Source: an uncultured Alphaproteobacteria bacterium (GTDB lineage: Bacteria > Pseudomonadota > Alphaproteobacteria > HIMB59 > GCA-002718135). From it: 55,171 bases of DNA. The stretch lies in the NCBI GenBank assembly GCA_902591485.1, contig CACJAV010000002.1, positions 1 through 55,171 on the forward strand, in the 5' to 3' direction. Below, one piece after another: positions 30,781 through 39,354 of the stretch; position 1 is the stretch's first letter; every line of letters begins with the position of its first letter. Below the pieces are notes generated by a model. That model saw only the letters and a program-made list of their open reading frames with translations. It did not search any database and was not told where the DNA came from. The translations under genes and the position numbers were made by a program.

Positions 30781-31470
30781 ATGAACATTATAGAAATTTT
30801 CACTAAATCTTTAGCTTTAATCTTTTCATTAGATAAGGATTTGTGGGAAATTATACTTTTGTCATTATATGTAAGTATTACAGCTCTGATTTTTGCGTCA
30901 ATTTTTGGCTTACTTATTGGTTACTATCTGGCTATTAAAAATTTTTTTTTAAAAAATTTTATTCTAATAATTTTGAATTCATTAATGGGAATTCCCCCAG
31001 TTGTTGTTGGTTTAATTGTCTACTTTATGTTTGCCTCTGGAGGTCCTCTAGGTGTTATTCAATTGCTTTACACTCCAACTGCAATGATAATAGCTCAAGT
31101 AATTATTATTTTTCCAATTGTAACTTCTTTGTCTCACGAGATTTTTGATCAAAATTGGCGAGAATATAAAGATCAACTACGTTCTATTAATATGACCTTT
31201 TTTGGAGTATTATTTATTATTTCTAAGCACAGTTATTTTCTTGTAATAACAGCTCTTCTTTCAGCATTTGGACGGGCAATATCAGAAGTTGGTGCTGTAA
31301 TGATTGTTGGAGGAAATATTAATCATTTTACTAGAGTAATGACAACTGCAATTTCTTTAGAAACAAGAATGGGAAATTTAGAATACGCAATGGCCCTAGG
31401 TATAGTATTAATACTATTAACAGTTTTAATTTATTCATTGGTGTATATTTTGAATAAAAGAAAAATATGA
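30781..31470 (+). CDS. Tungstate-type ABC transporter permease (TupB-like)
   Basis: This 229-residue protein has about five or six membrane helices and the ABC-permease loop GRAISEVGAVMIVGGNI (about 166-190), characteristic of TupB/WtpB-type tungstate permeases rather than ModB. The substrate-binding protein and ATPase (TupA and TupC) are not in the window, so the permease is an orphan here. It overlaps mobB by four bases (ATGA) and is followed by moeA, which places metal uptake with cofactor synthesis. Tungstate specificity is inferred from family resemblance; molybdate is the alternative. Confidence 0.78.
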   Translation: MNIIEIFTKSLALIFSLDKDLWEIILLSLYVSITALIFASIFGLLIGYYLAIKNFFLKNFILIILNSLMGIPPVVVGLIVYFMFASGGPLGVIQLLYTPTAMIIAQVIIIFPIVTSLSHEIFDQNWREYKDQLRSINMTFFGVLFIISKHSYFLVITALLSAFGRAISEVGAVMIVGGNINHFTRVMTTAISLETRMGNLEYAMALGIVLILLTVLIYSLVYILNKRKI

Positions 31471-31952
31471 CAAAGGTAGTTGGTATTGTAGGCTGGAAAG
31501 ATGTTGGTAAAACTTTTTTTGTAACAGAGATAATCAATTTATTGGTTCAAAAAGGTTACAAGGTAGGTGCAATAAAACATGCACATCACAATTTTGATAT
31601 TGATAAACCAGGAACTGATAGTTTCAAGCATCGACAATCAGGTGCTAGCGAAGTTATAATTAGTTCTTCTAAGCGTTGGGCAAAAATTATAGAACATAAA
31701 AACAACAACGAAAAAAAACTAAACGAATTGTTGAAAGAGTTTATTAATGTAGATCTTGTTATAGTTGAAGGTTTTAAAAAAGAAAATCACCCTAAAATTG
31801 AAATAATAAGTCAAAACTCAAAAATCGTTAATAATGAAATCAAAAATGTAGTTGCTATTGTTGCTGATCAGAAAATAAAATCTAATATACCTATATTTAT
31901 GAGGAATGATGTTGAGAGTTTAACTGAATTTATTATAAATAAATTTTTATGA
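31467..31952 (+). CDS. mobB: Molybdopterin-guanine dinucleotide biosynthesis protein MobB
   Basis: MobB is a GTP-binding accessory protein that supports MobA. The 161-residue protein has a P-loop, GWKDVGKT (9-16), followed by KVGAIKHAHHNFDIDKPGTDS and VEGFKKENHPKIEI, both family hallmarks. It overlaps tupB at its start and moeA at its end (ATGA), so the three genes are almost certainly one transcript. Confidence 0.92.
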   Translation: MTKVVGIVGWKDVGKTFFVTEIINLLVQKGYKVGAIKHAHHNFDIDKPGTDSFKHRQSGASEVIISSSKRWAKIIEHKNNNEKKLNELLKEFINVDLVIVEGFKKENHPKIEIISQNSKIVNNEIKNVVAIVADQKIKSNIPIFMRNDVESLTEFIINKFL

Positions 31953-33166
31953 ATAAAAAACCTCTTTACCTAAAACAAATTATAAGTTTTGTTAAAAAAC
32001 AATCAATTTTAGTAAAAAAAATTGAATTAATAAATTTGTTAGATGCAGAAGATAAAATTTTAGCAGAAAATATCTACTCTAAAATTAATTTACCACCTTT
32101 TAAAAACTCTGCAGTGGATGGGTACGCAATATTAAAGCATGATTTAAATAATAATTATAAAAAAATTTCTAAAACAAGAATTGCGGCTGGAGATTCAAAA
32201 GAGGTAAAAATAAATAAAGGTGAAGTAGTAAGAATTTTTACAGGTGCAAAAATGCCATTGAATTCAAATACTGTTGTGATGCAAGAAAATACAAAATTAG
32301 AAAATAATAAACTTAAACTTTTAAAAATACCTAACTATGGTGAAAACTGTAGGCACAAAGGAGAAGATATTTCTAAAGGTAAGTTGGTACTAAAAAAAGG
32401 ATCAAAAATAGATGTTAAAAATCTTAACTTAATTGCTGCTATCGGCTACAACAAAGTAAAAGTATATTCAAAAATTAAAGTCGGTTTTTTTACAAGTGGG
32501 AATGAGCTTGTTAGACCAACAACAAAACTTAAAAAATCAAAAATTAATAATTCAAACTATTTTTTACTGAATTCACTTTTAAATAAAAATTATATATCTA
32601 AAAGATTTCTAGGGAATCTCTCAGATAATTATAAAAAAGTTGAGAATAATTTATTAAAAAATATTTCTAAATTTAATATGATAATTACTACAGGTGGTGC
32701 ATCTGTTGGAGATGAAGATCATCTTGTGAAAGCGTTAGAGAATAACGGTACAATTTTTTTTTGGAGAGCTGCGATAAAGCCTGGAAGACCAATAGCGGTT
32801 GGAATGATTCAAAATACTTACATTGTATGCTTACCAGGCAATCCAGTATCGGTTCAATTACTTTACGCATTTATTGTGAAACCATTAATTTTAAAATTAT
32901 TGGGTGCACCTTTTCTAAAAATTAGCGCTGAAAAATTAAAGACAAACTTTTCAATGATAAAAAAAACTAAAAGACTTGAATGGTTAAGGGTATCAAAAAA
33001 GTTTGTTAAAAATGAATATATGATTATTAGGCATCCTAAACAAGGTTCAGGTATGATTTCATCTATTTCATATTCAGATGGTATAGTTGAAATACCAGAG
33101 CAAGTCAGTGTGATCAAGAAAGGTGACACTTTTGATTTTTACGACTTTGATAAATTATTTAACTAA
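31949..33166 (+). CDS. moeA: Molybdopterin molybdenumtransferase MoeA
   Basis: MoeA inserts molybdate (or tungstate) into adenylylated molybdopterin. The 405-residue length is normal. Conserved stretches include PPFKNSAVDGYAI, RIFTGAKMPLNSNTVVMQE, FFTSGNELV, TTGGASVGDEDHL and LPGNPVSVQ. It follows mobB with a four-base overlap. Its 3' end overlaps tusA, which converges from the other strand, by eight bases. No MogA domain is fused to it. Confidence 0.94.
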   Translation: MNKKPLYLKQIISFVKKQSILVKKIELINLLDAEDKILAENIYSKINLPPFKNSAVDGYAILKHDLNNNYKKISKTRIAAGDSKEVKINKGEVVRIFTGAKMPLNSNTVVMQENTKLENNKLKLLKIPNYGENCRHKGEDISKGKLVLKKGSKIDVKNLNLIAAIGYNKVKVYSKIKVGFFTSGNELVRPTTKLKKSKINNSNYFLLNSLLNKNYISKRFLGNLSDNYKKVENNLLKNISKFNMIITTGGASVGDEDHLVKALENNGTIFFWRAAIKPGRPIAVGMIQNTYIVCLPGNPVSVQLLYAFIVKPLILKLLGAPFLKISAEKLKTNFSMIKKTKRLEWLRVSKKFVKNEYMIIRHPKQGSGMISSISYSDGIVEIPEQVSVIKKGDTFDFYDFDKLFN

Positions 33167-33410
33167 TTTTTTTAAATTTATATCTTATTATTACTTTTTC
33201 ACCTTCATTATAACTTTCAAGCAAATCAAAACCTGATTGTGAGCAATAATGTTCAAAGTCAGCTTTTGCGAGGGGGTCTGTTGCTACAACTTTAATTATG
33301 TCACCATTTTTTAATTCTTGAGCAAGTTTTCTTGCTTTTAATACTGGGATGGGACATTCTGTACCGCTTGTATCAAGGATTATTTCATCATTTTCAACTG
33401 AATCTTTCAT
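33159..33410 (-). CDS. tusA: TusA-family sulfur carrier
   Basis: This 83-residue protein (ATG at 33410; a TTG 15 bases upstream is less likely) has the TusA/SirA core DTSGTECPIPVLKARKLAQEL with the single sulfur-carrying cysteine in the CPxP motif. TusA accepts sulfur from IscS for tRNA thiolation and also affects molybdenum-cofactor synthesis; related proteins carry sulfane sulfur in sulfur oxidisers. It sits between moeA and the formate dehydrogenase genes on the opposite strand. Context suggests a link to cofactor sulfuration with FdhD or to sulfur oxidation, but this is inference. Confidence 0.85.
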   Translation of the reverse strand: MKDSVENDEIILDTSGTECPIPVLKARKLAQELKNGDIIKVVATDPLAKADFEHYCSQSGFDLLESYNEGEKVIIRYKFKKIS

Positions 33411-33450
33411 TTTATTCTGATACAAAATATATATTAATAATTCAATTCAA

Positions 33451-35154
33451 ATGGATAAATTTATTTCTCAAACTGACAGCTCTTTAAAAAAAAAGAAGCG
33501 AAGATGGAAGCCAAAAGGCAGGCAAGCAGAAAATAATTATTATGAAGAAGTATTAAATCTTTTTCAAGATATTAACTTTAAGCGAGATGAATTAATTGAG
33601 TATTTACATATTTTACAGGATAAGTTTGGAGTATTATATGACAAACATTTAGTAGCGTTATCTACTATAACTAATCTACCTCTTTCAGAGATTTATGAAG
33701 TAGCCACATTTTATGCGCATTTTAATATAGTTAAAAATTCTGAAACTTTTGAACCACTTAAGGTTGTGAGAGTTTGTGAGAGTTTAACTTGTGAGCTATT
33801 TGGTGCAAACAAATTACTTGATGATTTAAAAGTATGTGAAAGTAAAAATATTAAAGTTGTTCCTGGACCATGTATGGGCAGATGTGATGTAGCACCTACA
33901 GTTTGTGTTGGAAAAAACTATGTTGATCACGCCTCACTTCAGTCTGTTCAAGAAACAATAAAAAATAATGATTTTGAGGCAGTCATCCCAAATTACATAG
34001 ATTTAGATGAGTATAGAAACTCTGGAGGTTACAAAATTTCAGAAAAAGTTAGGGAAGGAAAGATTGACAATGCACAAATTATTAAAACTCTCAAAGAGAG
34101 TGGTCTTAAAGGTAAAGGTGGTGCGGGCTTTCCTACAGGAATGAAATGGGAAATTGTTTCTAAATATAATGGAACAAAATATGTAGCTGTTAATGGTGAC
34201 GAAGGTGAACCCGGAACATTTAAGGATAGAAGTTATTTAGAGAGAGATCCACATAGATTTTTAGAGGGAGCTCTAATTGCTTCTTTATTTATTAAAGCAT
34301 CAAATGTTTACATATATATGAGAGACGAATATCCAGCTGTAATAAAAATATTAAAAGATGAGATCTTGAAGTTAGAAAATGAAAATATTATTCCAACTGG
34401 TCACTTTATAATTAGAAGGGGTGCAGGCGCCTATATATGTGGAGAAGAGTCAGCAATGATAGAGAGTATTGAAGGAAAAAGAGGTCTTCCTCGCCATAGA
34501 CCTCCTTACGTAGCTGAGGTTGGTTTATTTAATTCTCCAACTCTTACAAATAATCTTGAAACACTATTCTGGATTAGAGATATAATTGAAAAAGGCTCAG
34601 AATGGTTTGCGGAAAAAGGTGTGAGTGGAAATAAAGGTTTTCACAGTTTCTCTGTTTCTGGGCGAGTTAAAAATCCAGGTGTTAAAGTTGCTCCTGCAGG
34701 AATTACAATCCAAGAATTAATTGATGACTACTGTGGTGGAATAGAAGATGGCCAAAAATTTAAAGGATATTTACCAGGAGGTGCATCAGGAGGAATACTC
34801 CCTGCCTCGATGAACAATATACCTCTAGATTATGGCTCTAAAAAATTATCAGATGCAGGCTGTTTCTTAGGCTCGGCTGCAATAGTTGTTTTATCGGATA
34901 AAGATAGTATGAAAGATGTAGCTCTTAATTTATTAAAATTTTTTGAAGAAGAAAGTTGTGGTCAATGCACTCCTTGTAGAGTTGGGACAGAGAAAACAGT
35001 TAAATTGATGAGGGAAAAAATTTGGAATAAAGAAAAACTTGCAGATTTATCAGAGGTAATGTCACAAGCTTCTATTTGTGGATTAGGTCAAGCAGCTACA
35101 AACCCTCTTAATTCAGTACTGAGATATTTTGGAAATGAAATAAGTTATGAGTGA
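33451..35154 (+). CDS. Formate dehydrogenase beta subunit, NuoE-NuoF fusion
   Basis: This 567-residue protein joins a NuoE-like domain (about 30-175, [2Fe-2S] ligands C109, C114, C141 and C145) to a NuoF-like domain with the FMN/NADH site (GLKGKGGAGFPTGMKW, NGDEGEPGTFKDR) and a [4Fe-4S] motif ESCGQCTPCRVG. It carries electrons from the alpha subunit to NAD. The same fusion is known in NAD-linked formate dehydrogenases such as the two-subunit FDH1 of Methylorubrum, whereas Fds-type enzymes split it into FdsG and FdsB. An N-terminal basic patch (KKKKRRWKPKGRQ) has no clear role. It overlaps the alpha gene by eight bases. Confidence 0.93.
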   Translation: MDKFISQTDSSLKKKKRRWKPKGRQAENNYYEEVLNLFQDINFKRDELIEYLHILQDKFGVLYDKHLVALSTITNLPLSEIYEVATFYAHFNIVKNSETFEPLKVVRVCESLTCELFGANKLLDDLKVCESKNIKVVPGPCMGRCDVAPTVCVGKNYVDHASLQSVQETIKNNDFEAVIPNYIDLDEYRNSGGYKISEKVREGKIDNAQIIKTLKESGLKGKGGAGFPTGMKWEIVSKYNGTKYVAVNGDEGEPGTFKDRSYLERDPHRFLEGALIASLFIKASNVYIYMRDEYPAVIKILKDEILKLENENIIPTGHFIIRRGAGAYICGEESAMIESIEGKRGLPRHRPPYVAEVGLFNSPTLTNNLETLFWIRDIIEKGSEWFAEKGVSGNKGFHSFSVSGRVKNPGVKVAPAGITIQELIDDYCGGIEDGQKFKGYLPGGASGGILPASMNNIPLDYGSKKLSDAGCFLGSAAIVVLSDKDSMKDVALNLLKFFEEESCGQCTPCRVGTEKTVKLMREKIWNKEKLADLSEVMSQASICGLGQAATNPLNSVLRYFGNEISYE

Positions 35155-37903
35155 AAGCATAATTAAATTTTACCTAAATAATGAGCAAGTAGAAGCAAAG
35201 AAAGATGAAACAATATGGCAAGTTGCTAACCGACTTGGAACTGAAATACCTCATCTATGTTACGCAGATAAACCTGGTTATAGAGCCGATGGAAATTGCA
35301 GAGCTTGTATGGTTGAAATTGAGGGTGAAAGAGTTTTGGCAGCTTCATGTGTAAGAAAACCATTACCTGAAATGAAAGTTCAAACCACATCTGATAAAGC
35401 AAAAAAATCGAGAGAATTAGTATTTGAGTTGCTATTGGCTGATCAACCAGAGAGAGATGTTGCTCATGATAATAATTCACATTTCTGGAACTGGATAGAT
35501 AAAGTTGATCTTAAAGAAAATAGATTTCCAAAAAAAACTCCCTGTCAACCAGATAGCTCTCATCCAAGTATGGCAGTAAATTTAGATGCCTGCATACAAT
35601 GTAATCTATGTGTAAGAGCTTGCAGAGAGGTACAAGTTAATGATGTTATTGGAATGGCCTACAGAGGGGAAAACTCAAAAATAGTTTTTGATTTTGATGA
35701 TCCTATGGGAGATAGTTCTTGTGTTGCTTGTGGAGAATGCGTTCAAGCTTGTCCTACAGGCGCACTGATGCCTGCAACAGTTGTAAATGAAAAAGGGGTT
35801 GGTAAGAGTAACGTAGATAAAAAAATTAAAAGTGTTTGCCCTTATTGTGGAGTTGGGTGTCAAATTGAATACAATGTTAAAGATAATAATATAAAGTATG
35901 TAAATGGTATTGATGGACCAGCTAATAAAAACAGGCTTTGTGTAAAAGGTAGATTTGGTTTTGATTATGTTAGTAATCCTGAGAGGCTAACAAAACCTTT
36001 GATCAGGATTACAGGCAAACAAAAAGATTTACATCCCAGCATTGATTTTTCAAACATGCATGAATATTTTAGAGAAGCTAGCTGGGAAGAAGCGTTAGAT
36101 CATGCAGCAAAAGGTTTTTTAGAACTCAAAAAGAAAAGAAATGGCAAAAGTAATCTTGCTGGTTTTGGATCTGCAAAATGCTCTAATGAAGAAGCTTATC
36201 TTTTTCAAAAACTTATTCGTACTGGATTTAATACTAATAATGTAGATCATTGCACACGTCTTTGTCATGCATCTTCCGTAGCAGCTTTGTTAGAAACTAT
36301 AGGTTCAGGAGCTGTTACTGCTCCATTCTATGAAGTTGAACATTCTGATGTCATAATTGTAATTGGTGCCAATCCAACAGAAAATCATCCTGTAGCTGCA
36401 ACTTTTTTTAAGAATGCAGCTAAGAAGGGGTCAAAGCTGATTGTAATGGATCCACGTGGGCACTCTTTAAAAAAACATGCTACTCATATGTTACAATTTA
36501 AGCCTGGCTCAGATGTAGCTCTCTTAAACTCAATTATGCATGTAATAATTGAGGATAATTTATTTAATGATGAGTATATAAAAAAGCAAACTTCAGGTTT
36601 TGATGATCTAAGAAGGCATTTAAAAAATTATCCACCCGAAATAATGGAAGAGCAAACTGGTATAAATGCAAGTTTGATTCGCGAAGTTGCGCATCTCTAT
36701 GCAAAGACTAACAGAGGAATTATTTTTTGGGGAATGGGAGTATCTCAACACACACATGGAACTGATAATGCGAGATGTTTGATATCATTAGCATTAATGA
36801 CAGGTAATGTTGGAAGAAGGGGTTCAGGATTACACCCACTAAGGGGACAAAATAATGTGCAAGGTGCTTCTGATGCTGGATTAATACCTATGATGTATCC
36901 AGATTATCAGCTAGTTGAAAAAGATGATAAAAAAGATTTTTTTGAAAAATTTTGGAATGCACCTCTTGATGATAAAAAAGGATTAACTGTTGTAGAGATT
37001 ATGGATGCGATTCACGAAAACACCATAAAAGGCATGTACATACTTGGAGAAAATCCAGCAATGTCAGACCCAGATTTGAATCACGCAAGAGAAGCTCTTC
37101 AAATGCTTGAACATTTAGTTGTCCAAGATATTTTTTTAACGGAAACAGCAACTTATGCAGATGTAATTTTCCCAGCTTCAGCTTGGCCTGAAAAAAATGG
37201 TACTGCTACAAATACCAATAGACAAGTTCAAATGGGTCGCAAGGCACTTGATCCTCCTGGTTCTGCAAAAGAGGATTGGTGGATTACAAATGAATTAGGA
37301 AAAAAAATGGGTTTAGATTGGTCTTATTCACATCCTAAAGAAATTTATGAGGAAATGTCAAAGACCATGCCTTCATTAAATAATATTTCATGGGACAGAT
37401 TAGAAAATGAAAACTCTGTCACTTACCCAAGTAGGTCTCCAACTATGCCAGGTGATGAAATAGTTTTTGGAGATAAATTTCCAAATGAAACTGGAAGAGG
37501 AAAATTTGTTCCAGCAAGCGTAACTGCTCCAAATGAAGTTCCTGATGATGAATTTGAAATGATACTCACTACTGGAAGGCAGCTTGAACACTGGCATACT
37601 GGAGCTATGACAAGAAAAGCTTCCAATTTAGATGCTATTGAACCAGAGGCAACAGTATCCATATCTCCGAATGAAATTTTAAAGAAAAATATGAAGCCAG
37701 GAGATACAATCAAAGTATCTACTAGAAGAGGAACTGTGAATATAAGGGTAAGAGAAGACAGAGCTATTCCTGAAGGAGTAATTTTTATACCCTTTTGCTA
37801 TAATGAGGCTGCTGCAAATCTTTTAACTAATCCAGCTCTAGATCCGTATGGAAAAATTCCAGAATTTAAGTATTGTGCTGCAAAGATAGAAAAGATAAAC
37901 TAA
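35147..37903 (+). CDS. NAD-dependent formate dehydrogenase alpha subunit
   Basis: This 918-residue catalytic subunit has, in order, a [2Fe-2S] NuoG-type domain (C38, C51, C54, C68), two ferredoxin clusters (CIQCNLCVRAC at 149-159; CVACGECVQAC at 192-202), a [4Fe-4S] site (C231, C234, C238, C265) and the bis-MGD domain. The metal ligand is a cysteine: C373 followed by H374 in DHCTRLCHASS, not selenocysteine. Known relatives oxidise formate to CO2 with NAD. No FdsC or FdsD gene follows; instead a 39-residue lipoprotein is 9 bp downstream. Mo versus W cannot be told from the sequence. Confidence 0.93.
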   Translation: MSESIIKFYLNNEQVEAKKDETIWQVANRLGTEIPHLCYADKPGYRADGNCRACMVEIEGERVLAASCVRKPLPEMKVQTTSDKAKKSRELVFELLLADQPERDVAHDNNSHFWNWIDKVDLKENRFPKKTPCQPDSSHPSMAVNLDACIQCNLCVRACREVQVNDVIGMAYRGENSKIVFDFDDPMGDSSCVACGECVQACPTGALMPATVVNEKGVGKSNVDKKIKSVCPYCGVGCQIEYNVKDNNIKYVNGIDGPANKNRLCVKGRFGFDYVSNPERLTKPLIRITGKQKDLHPSIDFSNMHEYFREASWEEALDHAAKGFLELKKKRNGKSNLAGFGSAKCSNEEAYLFQKLIRTGFNTNNVDHCTRLCHASSVAALLETIGSGAVTAPFYEVEHSDVIIVIGANPTENHPVAATFFKNAAKKGSKLIVMDPRGHSLKKHATHMLQFKPGSDVALLNSIMHVIIEDNLFNDEYIKKQTSGFDDLRRHLKNYPPEIMEEQTGINASLIREVAHLYAKTNRGIIFWGMGVSQHTHGTDNARCLISLALMTGNVGRRGSGLHPLRGQNNVQGASDAGLIPMMYPDYQLVEKDDKKDFFEKFWNAPLDDKKGLTVVEIMDAIHENTIKGMYILGENPAMSDPDLNHAREALQMLEHLVVQDIFLTETATYADVIFPASAWPEKNGTATNTNRQVQMGRKALDPPGSAKEDWWITNELGKKMGLDWSYSHPKEIYEEMSKTMPSLNNISWDRLENENSVTYPSRSPTMPGDEIVFGDKFPNETGRGKFVPASVTAPNEVPDDEFEMILTTGRQLEHWHTGAMTRKASNLDAIEPEATVSISPNEILKKNMKPGDTIKVSTRRGTVNIRVREDRAIPEGVIFIPFCYNEAAANLLTNPALDPYGKIPEFKYCAAKIEKIN

Positions 37904-37912
37904 TATTATATT

Positions 37913-38032
37913 ATGAAAAAATTATTATTAATATTGTTTTTATTGACTGCACCTTTAACGGCTTGCTCAACTTTGAGCGAAATCAATGAAAAAGCAAAAG
38001 GTGATGGCGTTCCTTATATTCCTGGAATTTAA
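37913..38032 (+). CDS. 39-residue putative lipoprotein
   Basis: A short frame, ATG at 37913 to TAA at 38030-38032, encodes 39 residues. The first 18 form a lipoprotein signal (MKKLLLILFLLTAPLTAC) with the lipobox LTAC and lipidated cysteine C18. The mature part is only 22 residues (CSTLSEINEKAKGDGVPYIP plus GI). It starts 9 bp after the formate dehydrogenase alpha stop. It resembles entericidin-like or other tiny outer-membrane lipoproteins in form only. The signal is very convincing for a chance frame, but function is unknown. Confidence 0.7.
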   Translation: MKKLLLILFLLTAPLTACSTLSEINEKAKGDGVPYIPGI

Positions 38033-38044
38033 AACATAAATCAC

Positions 38045-38073
38045 TTGTCGAAATTTTAAAATAATTGTAAATG
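38045..38073 (+). promoter_or_regulatory. Candidate promoter for tRNA-Thr
   Basis: TTGTCG (38045-38050) and TAAATG (38068-38073) are separated by 17 bases, and the tRNA begins 10 bases after the -10 element. The spacing is ideal, but both hexamers are imperfect and the region is AT-rich, so this is only a candidate. Confidence 0.3.
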
Positions 38074-38083
38074 GCTTCTAAGT

Positions 38084-38159
<76 letters not shown>

Positions 38160-38178
38160 TTGATCAAAAAAATTAAAA

Positions 38179-38943
38179 TTAAGATTTATAAAATTCGTAA
38201 AGTGCAATTGAAGCAGCATTTGAAACATTTAAACTATCAATCATGTAGTTTGAATTTTTTTGCATTTTTAATTTTATTATTTCATCACATTCTTTTTTTA
38301 CCAATTCTCTCATACCTTTTCCTTCAGAGCCAAAAACCAAAATTGCCTTTTTTGAAAAATTAACATTTACTGATTTACTATCATTGGAAGAATCAAATCC
38401 ATAAGCCCAATAACCATACTTTTTTAATTCTGAGATACTTCTCTTTAGATTCGTAACTTTAAAATAATTTACAACTTCTGCTGCTCCTGATGCAGCTTTG
38501 TATAATGAGGCGGTTAGATCGGGAGCGTTATCTTTTGCTACTATTACTCCTGTGCAGTTGAACAAGGCGCATGATCGCATTATAGAGCCTATATTTTGGG
38601 GGTCTGTTATTTGATCTAAAGCTAATAAAACAGATTTATCCTTTGCATTTTCTTTTTTTATGAATTGTTGAAGGCTTGGTCTTTCAAAATCATTAGTCCT
38701 TAATACTATTCCTTGAGTAGATTTTATTTCTCCATGTATTTTTTTAAATTCTTTCTGATCTAAAATAGTAATTTTTTGAATTTTTGTTCTAATATTTTCA
38801 GCTATTTGCCTATTATTTTCAGTAATATATAGTTCTTCATGAGTCCTTTTACTATTAAGTAGAGCAGCTCTTACAGCATGGAGACCACAAATTATCTGAA
38901 TTTTCCCAGTATTATTGGGTTTTTGATACTTTTTTTTTGGCAT
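38179..38943 (-). CDS. rlmB: 23S rRNA 2'-O-ribose methyltransferase RlmB (SpoU/TrmH family)
   Basis: This 254-residue SpoU-family enzyme has an N-terminal substrate-binding domain (IICGLHAVRAALLNSKRTHEEL) and the knotted methyltransferase core: LLALDQITDPQNIGSIMRS, VFGSEGKGMRELV and the C-terminal DSLNVSNAASIALYE. RlmB methylates the ribose of G2251 in 23S rRNA; TrmH on tRNA is the alternative, but the length and RlmB-like N-terminus favour rRNA. It is transcribed away from tRNA-Tyr and toward tRNA-Thr. Confidence 0.9.
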   Translation of the reverse strand: MPKKKYQKPNNTGKIQIICGLHAVRAALLNSKRTHEELYITENNRQIAENIRTKIQKITILDQKEFKKIHGEIKSTQGIVLRTNDFERPSLQQFIKKENAKDKSVLLALDQITDPQNIGSIMRSCALFNCTGVIVAKDNAPDLTASLYKAASGAAEVVNYFKVTNLKRSISELKKYGYWAYGFDSSNDSKSVNVNFSKKAILVFGSEGKGMRELVKKECDEIIKLKMQKNSNYMIDSLNVSNAASIALYEFYKS

Positions 38944-39068
38944 TTTTGTTTATCACAGATTTGTTGTTTAAATACAATCTAGATATATACAAAATCTAAT
39001 TTTTTGTCTAAAAGGGGCGCGCTTTTAAGAACTTATGTTTCTTAGGGTGGAAAGTTAGTTGTTTTAGA

Positions 39069-39098
39069 TTGACAATCATACTAATTAATTAGTATGTG
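39069..39098 (+). promoter_or_regulatory. Promoter region for tRNA-Tyr/tRNA-Gly/tuf with a perfect palindrome
   Basis: TTGACA at 39069-39074 is a consensus -35. The -10 could be TAGTAT (39090-39095, 15-bp spacing) or TATGTG (39093-39098, 18-bp spacing). Between and across them lies a perfect 20-bp palindrome at 39077-39096 (half-site CATACTAATT). The tRNA-Tyr gene begins 18-20 bases downstream. The -35 match and position make a promoter likely; the palindrome could be an operator or chance in an AT-rich spacer. Confidence 0.55.
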
Positions 39099-39115
39099 CC
39101 ATTTTCTTCAAATCT

Positions 39116-39201
39116 GGAGGGGTGGTCGAGTGGTTAAAGGCAGCGGACTGTAAATCCGCCCGCGTGAGCGTACGTAGGTTCGAATCCTACCCCCTCCACC
39201 A
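39116..39201 (+). tRNA. tRNA-Tyr (anticodon GTA)
   Basis: An 86-nt class II tRNA. Acceptor GGAGGGG pairs with CCCCTCC, the anticodon loop CTGTAAA gives GTA, a long variable arm follows (CCGCGTGAGCGTAC), the T-arm is GTAGG/CCTAC, and the CCA is encoded. It heads the tRNA-Tyr, tRNA-Gly, tuf group. Confidence 0.97.
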
Positions 39202-39249
39202 TAAATGGAGAGTAGGCAAAAAGTGTTGAGTGTGTGAGTCGGTTATAAA

Positions 39250-39323
39250 GCGGGTGTAGCTTAGTGGTAAAGCTCCAGCCTTCCAAGCTGGCTACGAGGG
39301 TTCGATTCCCTTCACCCGCTCCA
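39250..39323 (+). tRNA. tRNA-Gly (anticodon TCC)
   Basis: A 74-nt cloverleaf. Acceptor GCGGGTG pairs with CACCCGC, the anticodon stem is CCAGC/GCTGG with loop CTTCCAA (TCC, Gly), the T-arm is GAGGG/CCCTT with one wobble pair, discriminator T, and CCA is encoded. It is 48 bp after tRNA-Tyr and 31 bp before tuf. Confidence 0.97.
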
Positions 39324-39354
39324 AAATGAATATTTTAATACTGGGGTAAAAAAA

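Noticed and set aside
35147-37903. Alpha subunit as NuoG of complex I
   Set aside because: The intact bis-MGD domain with C373-H374 and the lack of other nuo genes indicate a formate dehydrogenase.
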